Source: Curtobacterium sp. A7_M15 | GTDB taxonomy: Bacteria; Actinomycetota; Actinomycetes; Actinomycetales; Microbacteriaceae | NCBI RefSeq assembly: GCF_030705415.1 | Contig: NZ_JAUZED010000010.1 | Span: 1-57,147, forward strand | Reading direction: 5' to 3' | Length of the DNA: 57,147 nt | In this document: piece by piece, positions 26,136 through 34,742 of the stretch | Position numbering within the stretch: the first letter of the stretch is position 1 | Layout of the letters: each line of letters starts with the position of its first letter | Made by a program: the position numbers and the translations under genes | Notes under the pieces: generated by a model | The model's input: the letters and a program-made list of their open reading frames with translations, nothing else | What the model was told of the DNA's origin: nothing | Databases searched by the model: none

Positions 26136-27028
26136 TTGAGTTGACTCATTCGTCTAGGCCGCGAGTGCGACCTGTGGGCTGATGATCGTCTCGTACTCGA
26201 TCGGGGTCAACTTCCCGAGACCACGTTGACGGCGTCTCCGGTGGTACGTGCCCTCGATCCAGGTGATGATCGCCAGCCGGAGCTCCTCGCGTGTGGCCCA
26301 ACGTCGCCGATTGAGGACGTTCTTCTGCAGCAGAGCGAAGAACGATTCCATCGCCGCGTTGTCCGCGCATGCACCGAGTCGGTCCATCGATCCGAGCAGG
26401 CCGGCGTCATCGAGCGCCCGGACGAACTTCTTCGACCGGAACTGGCTGCCGCGGTCCGAGTGAACGACGGTTCCTGCTGGGTCGCGGCGCTGCACCGCCA
26501 TCTGCGGAGCGGCGACGGCGAACGAGGACCGCATCCGATCGCTGATCGAGTACCCCACGATCCGGCGAGAACAGGCGTCCTTCACCGCGCAGAGGTAGGG
26601 CTTGCCCTCACCGGTCGGATGCTCCGTGATGTCCGTCAACCACAACCGGTCCAGATCCGGCGCCGTGAACGCCCGTCGGACCCGGTCGTCGTGCACTGGT
26701 GGTCCCGCCTTGCGGTGCAGGCCGCGCTTCTTCGCATGCAGCGACCAGAGCCGCTGCTGCGAGCACAACCGCCATACCCGCCGCTCGGACGTCGTATGGC
26801 CGGCTGCATGAAGGTCGTCGGCGATGAACCGATAGCCGAACGTCGGGTCGTCGCGGTGCGCGTCGACCGCGGCATTGGTCAGGTGCGCATCCTCCCAGTC
26901 CCGCTGAGAGACCGGGTCGGCACGCCACCGATAGAACGCCTGCTTCGAGAAACCCAACACCCGGCAGGCCACCGCGACCGGAATCCGGTCTGCGGCGAGT
27001 TCGAGGACCAGCGGGTAGATCATTTTGG
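26136..27028 (-). mobile_element. IS3-family insertion sequence remnant
   Basis: A complete orfB is present, but orfA is missing: six bases before the orfB start the sequence becomes the inside of a sigma-factor gene. No clear terminal inverted repeats or target duplication can be seen, so the element is one-ended or deleted. It separates a broken recombinase from a truncated sigma-factor gene. Confidence 0.75.
26154..27023 (-). CDS. IS3-family transposase OrfB (DDE integrase)
   Basis: 289 residues from ATG 27023. HTH_21-like head (FGYRFIADDLHAAGHTTSERRVWRL) followed by the rve integrase core with the DDE triad in LWLTDITEH, VVHSDRGSQF and NAAMESFFALLQKN. The conserved tail WIEGTYHRRRRQRGLGKLTP is present. 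It normally needs OrfA through programmed frameshifting, and OrfA is absent, so it is probably inactive unless complemented. Confidence 0.93.
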   Translation of the reverse strand: MIYPLVLELAADRIPVAVACRVLGFSKQAFYRWRADPVSQRDWEDAHLTNAAVDAHRDDPTFGYRFIADDLHAAGHTTSERRVWRLCSQQRLWSLHAKKRGLHRKAGPPVHDDRVRRAFTAPDLDRLWLTDITEHPTGEGKPYLCAVKDACSRRIVGYSISDRMRSSFAVAAPQMAVQRRDPAGTVVHSDRGSQFRSKKFVRALDDAGLLGSMDRLGACADNAAMESFFALLQKNVLNRRRWATREELRLAIITWIEGTYHRRRRQRGLGKLTPIEYETIISPQVALAA

Positions 27029-27351
27029 GAGTCTCGGTCGTCCGCGTGATCGACGTTGTGGTGGTCGCGGATCCCGATGCGGAGGTCGCGGTGCCGGGCC
27101 GCTTCGAGGCTGCGGATTCGGTCGATCGCCCGGCGGTGCGCGATGGTCCGCAACCAGGACGGCAGGTCGGCACGGGTGGGGTCCCACTGGCCCGGGTGGA
27201 GCCAAAGGTGGAGGAAGGTTTCGTGGACGACGTCTTCGGCGAGGTGCGGGTCGATGATGATCGTCGACACGAACCCTTGCAGTCCAACGGCATGGTCCTG
27301 ATAGGCCGCGGTGCAGAAGCCTCGGTGCCCCTGCATGGGGTCAGTCGTCAT
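27029..27351 (-). pseudogene. Sigma-70 (ECF/SigK-like) factor, 3' end lost
   Basis: The sigma region 2 is clear: DPHLAEDVVHETFLHLWLHP, then DPTRADLPSWLRTIAHRRAIDRIRS. The frame meets the IS remnant at DDRDSQ, so region 4 is missing. The start is uncertain (ATG 27351 is the last available; the homologous frame may begin earlier). Confidence 0.7.
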
Positions 27352-27694
27352 CGCTTGAACGAGCCACGGCGAGGTCGCTTCGCGTCGTGAGATGGCCCGC
27401 GGAAGAGAGTCCGGAGGGTAGTGCCGGCGGCGTTGTCGTTCCACTTCGTGGTGGCTGCTGGTTCGGTACAGCAGTGCGGTCCGCGATGACCGGTGGGAAG
27501 GGTGCAGCGCCACCGGTCGAAGGAGCTGGTGCAGGGGGTGGAAGGAACGGCTTCGGCCTGTTCTGTTGGTGGGATGGTCGCGGCGAGGATTCGGCGCCAG
27601 CCGGTGTGCGGTTTGCCGGGGGTCTCCGCCTTCGGAGATGCTGCCGGGCTGTGGCCCTATCGGCAACCGGTCGGGCGTCCGCGCGGCCGCGGAA
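27352..27694. other. Intergenic region between the sigma remnant and TetR
   Basis: No supported gene or strong secondary structure was found. Confidence 0.4.
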
Positions 27695-28291
27695 TCAGAA
27701 AGTGGGTCGGCTTTCGTACACGGACATGAGCATCGCGGCGGTGAGGCGAGCTGAGCGGGCCGGCTGCGCGGAGCGCTGCACAGCGGACTCGACCCGGGCC
27801 CCCTCGATGAGCAGCGACAAGCCTTGCGCGACGTGGGCCGGCATGGCGCCGCGCTGGCAGACGAGCGTGAGGTGACGTTCGATGTCGAGGAAGTGTTCAC
27901 GGGCGAGGGCCGCGATGTCGGGGTCTTGTCGGCCGAGTTCGGCGTGGCCGTTGATGAACGCGCAGCCGCGCCAGCCTTCATCCTCGAAGCACTCCTCGAG
28001 GTATCCGAAGATGCCGAGGACTTCGTCGCGTGGGTCGTCCGACACGGTGGTGATGTGCTCGAGTGCGCGCCGCCATGACCCGTGCCACCGCTGCAGCACC
28101 GCAACGACCAGCGCCTGCTTCGTCGGGTACGCATCCAGCAGCTCGGCAAGGGTCAGCCCTGCGCGGTCCGCGACCTGCTCGAGGGTGACCGGGATGACGC
28201 CGTGCTCGGTGAAGAGCGCGTCGGCAGCGCCGGACGCGGCGCGCTGCGCGACCGTCTCGCGGCTGTTGGGGGTGAGGGTGAGAAGCGTCAT
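27695..28291 (-). CDS. TetR-family transcriptional regulator
   Basis: 198 residues with an N-terminal HTH (ADALFTEHGVIPVTLEQVAD, then AGLTLAELLDAYPTKQALV) and an all-helical ligand domain with the GWRGCAFINGHAELG segment common in this group. It is downstream of the three tiny overlapping genes, 70 bp away on the same strand, and may be read from the same promoter. Target unknown. Confidence 0.9.
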   Translation of the reverse strand: MTLLTLTPNSRETVAQRAASGAADALFTEHGVIPVTLEQVADRAGLTLAELLDAYPTKQALVVAVLQRWHGSWRRALEHITTVSDDPRDEVLGIFGYLEECFEDEGWRGCAFINGHAELGRQDPDIAALAREHFLDIERHLTLVCQRGAMPAHVAQGLSLLIEGARVESAVQRSAQPARSARLTAAMLMSVYESRPTF

Positions 28292-28361
28292 AGACCTGGT
28301 GGTGTCGATGGTGAGGCTACCGGTCGGGGTCTGACCGGGTTGCCGGTGGTCGCTGCCAGGG

Positions 28362-28541
28362 TTAGGCGGCGACGAAGAAGTCCGCGTAGGACGGCTCCGC
28401 GGTGTGCTGGGTGTCGCTGATGTAGCGGTGGCCGAGGCGTTCGGTGACGAGCTTGTCGATGTCGGTCGGGGCGCTCATGCCGCGGCGGTGCCACTCGGTC
28501 GGGATTCGACGCAACTGCTCGAGGAGGGTGTCGTTATTCAT
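28362..28541 (-). CDS. Small 59-residue protein of the tiny-gene operon
   Basis: MNNDTLLEQLRRIPTEWHRR starts at ATG 28541 and the frame ends in EPSYADFFVAA. It has no membrane helix and mixed charge. The start overlaps the stop of the 30-residue gene by eight bases, which implies coupled translation. No family is recognised. Peptide precursor, regulator or small metabolic partner are all open. Confidence 0.55.
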   Translation of the reverse strand: MNNDTLLEQLRRIPTEWHRRGMSAPTDIDKLVTERLGHRYISDTQHTAEPSYADFFVAA

Positions 28542-28626
28542 GGGTGCGGTCCTGTTCTGCGAGGAGCGTGGTCATGTCGATCGGCTGGGTCATCACGTCG
28601 TCGTACGTGAGCGTTGCGGCGCTCAT
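28534..28626 (-). CDS. Tiny 30-residue protein of the same operon
   Basis: MSAATLTYDDVMTQPIDMTT and ten more residues to RTHE. ATG 28626 overlaps the stop of the 71-residue gene (ATGA), and its own stop overlaps the next start. The double overlap is the main evidence that it is translated. Confidence 0.45.
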   Translation of the reverse strand: MSAATLTYDDVMTQPIDMTTLLAEQDRTHE

Positions 28627-28838
28627 GCGGTGAGGGTGAGGACGATCGCTGCGGACGCGGCGACGGTGACGGTGAGGATCCCGGTGCTGACCGCGGCGAC
28701 CTGGAGCATGTGCTGCCGGCGGGCGTCGCGGACCTCGCTGAACGGGCTGCGGTGCGTGGACCGGGTGCGGCGCAGGGACACGGCGTCGTGTGAGGTGCGG
28801 GGTGCGACCTGGAAGTCGGTGGCAGTGATCGTGGTCAT
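28623..28838 (-). CDS. Small tail-anchored protein, first gene of the tiny-gene operon
   Basis: 71 residues with a basic polar head (SLRRTRSTHRSPFSEVRDAR) and one C-terminal membrane helix (LQVAAVSTGILTVTVAASAA). A GAGGACG purine tract precedes ATG 28838. It is divergent from the AraC regulator at 29116 and is a plausible target of it. Confidence 0.55.
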   Translation of the reverse strand: MTTITATDFQVAPRTSHDAVSLRRTRSTHRSPFSEVRDARRQHMLQVAAVSTGILTVTVAASAAIVLTLTA

Positions 28839-29098
28839 GGTGTCGTCCTCGTCTGCTGGCGTCGGAGCGGCGCCGGGCGATGATCCGACCGTAGAAGGCG
28901 CATGCTTCGTGCTGCGAGCCGCGCTGGTGTTTGTGTCGATTCCTGGATGCGGGAGCGTCGGCTGCGTGTCCTCGGGTGGATATGCGGGCTACGAGCGTTA
29001 CTGGAAACGGTGCGGAGCGGCGGCGGTGGAGAAGCGACGCCGCGCATTGGTCGTGACGTTCCGTGGATACTGGGCTGGTTACGGGGAGGTGATCAGGC

Positions 29099-29119
29099 AT
29101 GCTGCTGCCGATCCCATGA
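29099..29119 (+). CDS. Possible six-residue leader peptide (MLLPIP)
   Basis: A strong Shine-Dalgarno (GGGGAGGTGATC, 29082-29093) serves ATG 29099, which codes MLLPIP and stops at a TGA overlapping the AraC start (ATGA). The AraC ATG has no other good ribosome site. Chance cannot be excluded. Confidence 0.35.
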   Translation: MLLPIP

Positions 29120-30069
29120 CTGACTCGCAGCCGACCCGTGTGCAGGAAGAGACGCAGAGCACCGACCTTGAGGTCGCTCGCGACTTCCTCGCTGAGGCGT
29201 ACGCGGGTCAGCAGTGGAGCGCCGACCAGACCCGGCAGCCGTTCTCGTTCCGGTACACCGCGGTCGGCGACCAGGCGATGACGCTCCGGACGATCCGGTT
29301 CGACGGGCACCTCGACGGTGTCATGACGCCGTCCGAGGACTTCGTGGTCCAGTGGACACACAAGGGCCGCGGCACCATCACCACCGATACCGCCACGATC
29401 GAGATGGATCATGGCCGGCCGCAGCTCTGGCCCCAGCAGGGTGCTGCGTTTTCGTACGACGACTACGACCAGCGGATCGTGCAGATCAACCGGACCGCGC
29501 TCGAGACCGTCGCCGGTGAACGCGGCATCGAGGCCGGGAACCTGCAGCTGGATCACACGGTCCGGCCCGACGACCGGGCCCTGCAGGTGTGGCGCAGCAG
29601 CGTGCAGCTGATCTCCCACACTGTCATGGACCGGCACGCCTCTCCGCTGCTGCAGGCTGAGATGGGTCGGCTCGGGGCCCTCGCGTTGTTGGAGCTGTAC
29701 CCGGTGGCGTCCGCATCGCTGCCGAACGAGCTGCTGCTGCCCAAGAACAGCCACATCCGCCTCGCGGTCGAGTACATCCACGAACACGCGCACCTGCCGA
29801 TCACGACCGATGACGTCGCCCAGGTCGCAAACCTCAGCCTCCGGGCGCTGCAGCACGCGTTCCGACGGCTCTTCGCGGTCAGCCCGAACGCCTACATCCG
29901 GCGGGTGCGGCTCGACCGGGTCCGGGACGCCCTCCTTGCCGGCGACCCGGCCTCGACCAGCATCGGTGACGTCGCGAAGCACTGGGGGTTCGCGCACGCC
30001 GGCCGCTTCTCCGCCGCTTACGCCGAACAGCACGGTGAGTATCCGCGCGACACCCTCCGCCGCGCCTGA
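29116..30069 (+). CDS. AraC-family regulator, first of a tandem pair
   Basis: 317 residues. An AraC-binding-like sensor half (about 1-190) is followed by two HTH motifs (ITTDDVAQVANLSLRALQHA and GDVAKHWGFAHAGRFSAAY) with the family ending EYPRDTLRR. The start may be coupled to a hexapeptide frame; GTG 29089 in the same frame is less likely because the purine tract abuts it. It is divergent from the tiny-gene operon. Confidence 0.9.
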   Translation: MTDSQPTRVQEETQSTDLEVARDFLAEAYAGQQWSADQTRQPFSFRYTAVGDQAMTLRTIRFDGHLDGVMTPSEDFVVQWTHKGRGTITTDTATIEMDHGRPQLWPQQGAAFSYDDYDQRIVQINRTALETVAGERGIEAGNLQLDHTVRPDDRALQVWRSSVQLISHTVMDRHASPLLQAEMGRLGALALLELYPVASASLPNELLLPKNSHIRLAVEYIHEHAHLPITTDDVAQVANLSLRALQHAFRRLFAVSPNAYIRRVRLDRVRDALLAGDPASTSIGDVAKHWGFAHAGRFSAAYAEQHGEYPRDTLRRA

Positions 30070-30083
30070 CAGAACGACGCACG

Positions 30084-31064
30084 ATGAACGACCACACCCA
30101 AAACGCTGACACCAGCGCAGAAGCGGACACGATCATCCGTTCCCGACTCGTCACCCGCACTCGCGACACCGCGGTCGCGCGGAACGCGATCCTGCACACC
30201 TTCCACGTCCGCGGCCTCGACGTCACCGGCAGCGCCGGCTTCTCCTTCGAGGAAACCCTCACCGGCACCTCGTTCCTGGCGCTGGAGTCCACCAGCTCCA
30301 CCGGTACGATCCGCGGCGAAGTCGATGCGACCGCCGCGGTGATCGTCGTGTGGCTGAAAGCTGGCCACGCGGTCGTCGGCGGCCAGCAACTCCCCATCGG
30401 CCGGCCCGTGCTGTACACCGGTCAGCAGCAGGTGCAGTGGGACCGGTTCGAGAAAGACGTCATGCGCATCGACCAGGCGATCGTCGAAGCGGTCGCTGCC
30501 GAACGCGGCGGATGGGAGCCCGGACCGCTCGAGTTCAAACCGAATCACGTTCCCGAGGGCGCGCCCCTCGCCGCGTGGTGGTTGATGGTCCGCATGATTG
30601 CGTCCGAAATCCTCGCCACTACTGGGAAGGTCTCCCTCGACCGGGAACGGGAACTCGCTGCGATGGCCGCCGAGGGGCTCCTCACGGCGATCCCGCACTG
30701 GCCTGTCGGACGTCGATCCGAGCAACCGCCCGAGTCGAACGTCGGCAGGGCGGAAGCGTTCATGCTCGACAACATCGGCGCCCCGATCACGGTGGATGAC
30801 GTCGCCGCCGCTGCTGGCATGAGCACCCGCGGCTTGCAGAGCGCGTTCCAGCGTGTGCACCAGACCAGTCCGCTGGGCTACCTTCGCGCGATCCGACTCC
30901 TGATGGCGCGGCAACAACTCGAATCCGGGGGCGCGACGTCGGTGTCCGATGTCGCCCGTTCCGTCGGGATCGTGCACCTCGGCCGGTTCGCCGGCGCGTA
31001 CCGCGAAGCATTCGGGGAACTCCCCGGCGAGACTCTGCGCGCCGCGAACGACACACCCCGCTGA
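30084..31064 (+). CDS. AraC-family regulator, second of a tandem pair
   Basis: 326 residues with the same domain order as its neighbour, a sensor half then two HTHs (ITVDDVAAAAGMSTRGLQSA and SDVARSVGIVHLGRFAGAYR), ending GELPGETLRAAND. The gap is 14 bp, so both are one transcript. The two are paralogues with low identity in the sensor half, suggesting different signals. Confidence 0.9.
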   Translation: MNDHTQNADTSAEADTIIRSRLVTRTRDTAVARNAILHTFHVRGLDVTGSAGFSFEETLTGTSFLALESTSSTGTIRGEVDATAAVIVVWLKAGHAVVGGQQLPIGRPVLYTGQQQVQWDRFEKDVMRIDQAIVEAVAAERGGWEPGPLEFKPNHVPEGAPLAAWWLMVRMIASEILATTGKVSLDRERELAAMAAEGLLTAIPHWPVGRRSEQPPESNVGRAEAFMLDNIGAPITVDDVAAAAGMSTRGLQSAFQRVHQTSPLGYLRAIRLLMARQQLESGGATSVSDVARSVGIVHLGRFAGAYREAFGELPGETLRAANDTPR

Positions 31065-31184
31065 CTGAACCCCGATTCGAGATGGTGGCGCGCGGGTGAA
31101 GTGGCTCAGGCAGGAGTCCGTGATGCCTCACGCGACCACGCCGACAGCGCGGACACCTTCCCACCGGCAGGCGCCGCAACGTGC

Positions 31185-31217
31185 GGAAGGCCGGCCCTGC
31201 ACCAGAGCCGGCCTTCC
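31185..31217 (+). terminator. Intrinsic terminator after the AraC pair
   Basis: A perfect 11-bp stem GGAAGGCCGGC / GCCGGCCTTCC with an 11-base loop, 120 bp after the AraC stop. Confidence 0.7.
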
Positions 31218-31223
31218 GGGTCA

Positions 31224-31248
31224 CGTGATCAGACCCGAACTGATCACG
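31224..31248. promoter_or_regulatory. Inverted repeat, possible operator
   Basis: CGTGATCA and TGATCACG are separated by nine bases. It lies between a terminator and the 3' end of the BLUF-TetR gene, so its target is not obvious. The rest of 31249-31455 shows nothing more. Confidence 0.4.
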
Positions 31249-31455
31249 TCACGGCAACCATGCCCGAACGGCAAGTTCACACGCAAGACGGCAGAAGTGC
31301 GGACAGACCAGCGCGGCGGGGGAACCGCATACTGAGGGCGCTTCGGCTGGTTACCGAAGAAGAGTCCCGTCGTGCCTCTGATTCCCACGACGGTGCTCGA
31401 GCGGTGCTGGTGGCCCACCGATCCGGACCACCAGCACCACGCTCGCGCGCTGCGC

Positions 31456-32511
31456 TCAGTGACCGCCGGCGACGGGAATGTCCCAGTACGAGGGCTGCTC
31501 GTACTGTTCCGACCAGCCGCGCCGCATCCGCGTCGCCGCCCGGTCGAACGCGTCGACGAGGTCCGTGTCCGTGGTCAGCAGCGCCTGCAGGCGGAGCCCG
31601 TCGTACAGCGCGAGGAGCTGCTGCGCACCCCGGACCGGGTCCATCGTCTCCGGCTCACGGCCGTCACGGACGTCCGCTGCGAGTCCGTCCCGGATCGACT
31701 GCCGGAACCGTCGGTACGTTGACCGGTAGTAGTCGGCACCGTCCACCGATGGATCCGCCGCGGACGCGAGACTCGACGCGAGCAGCTCCATCAAAGCCGG
31801 CTCTTCCGCGTGCGCAGCGAGCAGGGCGTGCAGGAAGGCGACGGTGCCCTTCTCCGCCATCAGTGGTGTCAGCGGCGCGGAGATCGCCTGCGTCCACCGT
31901 TCGACCGTTGCTGCGAGCAATGCCCGCTCCGTCGGGAACGCCTCCCGCACTTCGGCCACGCTCATCCCCGCGCGCTCGGCCGCGACTTCGAGGGTGAACC
32001 GGGTGACGCCGCTGGCGTGGAGCGCCGTGATCGCGCCGTTGATCGCGCGGGTCCGTGGTGCTTCGTCCGCTTCGGCGGTCTGGCTCGTGAGCGGGGCGAG
32101 CGGGTGCTTCCGGAACCACTCCAGCAATCCGCGCGCCCGGGTCAGCCCCGCTGCCGGGTCGAGGGCCTGACCGGACGCGAAGAGATCCCGGAAACCCGGG
32201 ACCTGCTGCATCAGCGGATCGAGGGGCTGGAACGCCATCGACCAGTCTGGGAACGACCGCTGCACGATCGACTCGTCCGCGAGGACGCGGACGTTGGTGT
32301 GCCGCGGATCACGGCGGACCTGCTCGAAGCGGGCACCGACGGTCGTTTCGTCGCCCTCGATGATCCCGAGGCAGTTGTCGCCCTTGTGCGCGAGGATCCC
32401 GGTCACCCCGAGCGCGGTGTTCTTCTCCCGGCCCACCGCGAGGATCTGCGCGAGCTCGGTGTCCGTGATCGGACGGGTCTGGGTGCTGGTGTACACGATT
32501 GAACGCATCAT
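31456..32511 (-). CDS. BLUF-TetR fusion regulator with an altered flavin site
   Basis: 351 residues. Residues 1-95 are a BLUF domain (RSIVYTS, KNTALGVTGIL, RRDPRHTNVRVL, FPDWSMAF). A linker follows, then a TetR HTH (about 155-205, TRFTLEVAAERAGMSVAEVR) and a TetR ligand/dimer domain to the end. Sensor and DNA-binding output in one chain make it a one-component, possibly light-responsive repressor. Tyr7 and Asn31 of the flavin site are present, but the position of the essential Gln (FxQxxEG) reads CLGIIEG, so Gly49 replaces Gln. GGGAGG precedes ATG 32511. Target genes are unknown. Confidence 0.85.
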   Translation of the reverse strand: MMRSIVYTSTQTRPITDTELAQILAVGREKNTALGVTGILAHKGDNCLGIIEGDETTVGARFEQVRRDPRHTNVRVLADESIVQRSFPDWSMAFQPLDPLMQQVPGFRDLFASGQALDPAAGLTRARGLLEWFRKHPLAPLTSQTAEADEAPRTRAINGAITALHASGVTRFTLEVAAERAGMSVAEVREAFPTERALLAATVERWTQAISAPLTPLMAEKGTVAFLHALLAAHAEEPALMELLASSLASAADPSVDGADYYRSTYRRFRQSIRDGLAADVRDGREPETMDPVRGAQQLLALYDGLRLQALLTTDTDLVDAFDRAATRMRRGWSEQYEQPSYWDIPVAGGH

Positions 32512-33063
32512 GCTGACCTCCCTGATGAGCCGGGATACGTTGCCGCTTCGAGTGAACTGCTCTGTCTACTGCTCCGCAACCCCCCGATTGTCCGTGGACA
32601 GTGGACAAACCGGAGCCATCGGGCGGCGAACCCGAATCGACCGGGATGCGGTGCGCGGGCGGCCGTCGTAGTTCGGGTCAGGGGCGGCCGCCCGCGCGCT
32701 ACGACGCCGTCGGGTTCGACGCAACAGGTCATGACGAGGCCAGCCCAGGAACAGGGATCCGGGCACCCGCAGCTAGGGACTACGGGGTAGCCCGAGCGAC
32801 GCTACGCCCCCACCAACGCCGACTCCCAGTCGCGGCGCACGGATGACGGCCACTGGACAGCGACGTTCTTCCCGCCCAGCAGTCGACTTGAAGGGTATGC
32901 GAACGTTTGGCGGCCCGTCTCGATAGCCGATCGTTTATCGAGACGGTTGGCGAAGACGCTCGGCTTCGCGGTTTGTTCTCGTGCTCTTGTGTAACAGGTA
33001 GGCGTTAGCGAGCTCCGGCGCTGTTGCTGCGGGCTCCTGCACCGTGCACGGCGAAGGAAGACC
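32512..33063. other. Intergenic region with two perfect hairpins
   Basis: No gene is supported. It contains a 13-bp stem (32653-32665 with 32685-32697) and an 11-bp stem (CCGTCTCGATA at 32915 with TATCGAGACGG at 32936). It also holds the promoter side of the BLUF-TetR gene. Confidence 0.5.
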
Positions 33064-33095
33064 AGTGCCCTCGCATCGATCGATACGAGGGCACT
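33064..33095 (-). terminator. Hairpin terminator
   Basis: A perfect 10-bp stem AGTGCCCTCG / CGAGGGCACT lies 12 bases after the stop of the four-TM gene. Confidence 0.7.
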
Positions 33096-33106
33096 GTGGT
33101 TGAGAG

Positions 33107-33538
33107 TCAGTCGCCCGTTCGGGTGCGCCTGTGTAGGAGGGCGGAGGTCAGCATCGCCGCGCCGATGAGTGTCGGGTAGCCACTGGCGGCGCCATATGCG
33201 ATCGCATTCGCTGGGTTCGACCATGCGCCGGGGGCGGACGACCATGCGAGCTGGTCGATGAACGCGAAGGCAACGAGTGCAAGCATCACGATGCCCGCGA
33301 CGATCCCGACGATGCGCCACCGCCACCCGATCACGACTGCGGCGGCGGCGACGACGGCGAGCAGCAGCAGCGTCATCGGTTTCACCCCAGGACTGCCGGG
33401 GCTCTGCACCGAACCGGCGACTGCTGTGACGTAGGAACCGACAACGCCGACCAGCGCGCCGAGGACCGCCAAACCGACAGCGGCCGGCATGGTGCGCCGC
33501 CCGCTTTGCGATGCGGGGTGGACTTCCGAAGCAGTCAT
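33107..33538 (-). CDS. Four-TM membrane protein
   Basis: 143 residues with four hydrophobic helices (MPAAVGLAVLGALVGVVG, MTLLLLAVVAAAAVVIGW, IVGIVAGIVMLALVAFAF, and TLIGAAMLTSALL near the end). The N-terminus is polar and the tail is HRRTRTGD. No family is recognised. It is downstream of the broken secreted protein on the same strand (29-bp gap), so they were probably co-transcribed. Confidence 0.65.
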   Translation of the reverse strand: MTASEVHPASQSGRRTMPAAVGLAVLGALVGVVGSYVTAVAGSVQSPGSPGVKPMTLLLLAVVAAAAVVIGWRWRIVGIVAGIVMLALVAFAFIDQLAWSSAPGAWSNPANAIAYGAASGYPTLIGAAMLTSALLHRRTRTGD

Positions 33539-33567
33539 GATTTCTCCTTTGCTCCTCGCCTCGGCGA

Positions 33568-34248
33568 TCAGATCGCGCAGGCCAGGTTCTTGTCAGGTGA
33601 CAGCGACGTCGTGGACGAGCCGATCGCGTTCTCCGAGTGCCACTTTTGGGTCGAGGTGTTCTTGCACTTCGCGTTTGTGGCCCAGTAGGTCGTCTGGTTC
33701 GGCGCCGTCGTCTGTTCATCGCGGTCGCGGTAGTGCCACGAGGGAGGCGCGTACGACGACAACAGCGCGACCACTGTCACACTGCCGGCGCATCCGGCGC
33801 TGCGGCCATACTCCTGGTACGACCACGCGTAGCCGCTTTCCTTGTAGGGGGTTTGGACCGTGTCTTTCACTGTGCAGCTCGCCGTGACGGCACGTTGCAC
33901 CACGACGCCGTCTTTTTAATTGACTTGCACGCTCTGCCCAGGCTCGAGCCTGCCGACGTCGGTCAGTGGCGTCATCGAATCGACGGTTACCGATCGCACG
34001 GTGGTGTCGCTCTCCCTCGACGTCTGAACCGTCAGACCCTGCTCGCTACGCAGCGCCCGCACCGCTCCGCTATCCATCGGGACAGTCTCGGACGTCCGGT
34101 CGATGACACGGTTCACCCCGGGCGCCTTCGTCGCGTCTGCTGGCATTCCCTCGGCGGCAGTTGCCGGGCCGGACGCGAGCAGCGACATGCTCAGGACCCC
34201 CACTGCCCCGATAGATCCTGCCCACTTCTTCGCCGTGTTCTTCCTCAC
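33568..34248 (-). pseudogene. Secreted protein interrupted by an in-frame stop
   Basis: From ATG 34248: signal peptide (SIGAVGVLSMSLLASGPATA) and a mature part ending GQSVQVN at a TAA (33916-33918). The same frame continues without a shift as KDGVVVQRAVTASCTVKDTV to CAI at 33568, with four or more Cys and many Tyr/Trp. The full product would be about 226 residues. A nonsense mutation is the simplest reading; readthrough or a restart at GTG 33903 are alternatives. Confidence 0.65.
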
Positions 34249-34742
34249 AAGTTCCCCTCAATCGTCGTTGATTGCTTGCTGATTCTCACACCGTAGGCCG
34301 GTCCGTCTGCCGATGGTGATCTCAATCATGTAACGGGCCCAAAGCCGCGTATCTCCTTGCGCCCTCTGAGACGATGGGGCGCCGTCCGGCCAGGCGCGCC
34401 GCAGCGTGTGTCCCGACAGTCGATCGTCTACCGAGACGCGATCACGACACAGAGCAAGGCGAGAACCACGACACCGAGCGAAGCTGCTCACACATGCCGA
34501 CCACTCCGATGATGACGACGACAGCCGCGGCGATGAGCCACACAGGCACGGACATGCCGTGCTGAGAGCCAGCGTCGCCGGGAGGGTCGGCAAGCAGAAG
34601 CAAGAGCGAGTTCACGACGTAGGCCTTCAAGCAGTTCAGGTCAGCTTGCCACTGTCAGGTGTACCAGAGGCCGATTGCGCAACTCGCGAGAAGGGGTCTC
34701 TTCCCGCACTGTGCTTGACCAGGCAAGCGTCCGTGTGCAGGA
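34249..34742. other. Intergenic region upstream of the levanase
   Basis: No convincing gene. A 37-residue frame on the minus strand (34555 to 34442, MSVPVWLIAAAVVVIIGVVG) could code a single-TM peptide but lacks a Shine-Dalgarno. Confidence 0.35.

Noticed and set aside
26608-28149. 513-codon minus-strand frame fusing sigma factor and other sequence
   Set aside because: Only the sigma-like part (27029-27351) is protein-like; the rest is antisense to TetR or out of frame with the transposase.
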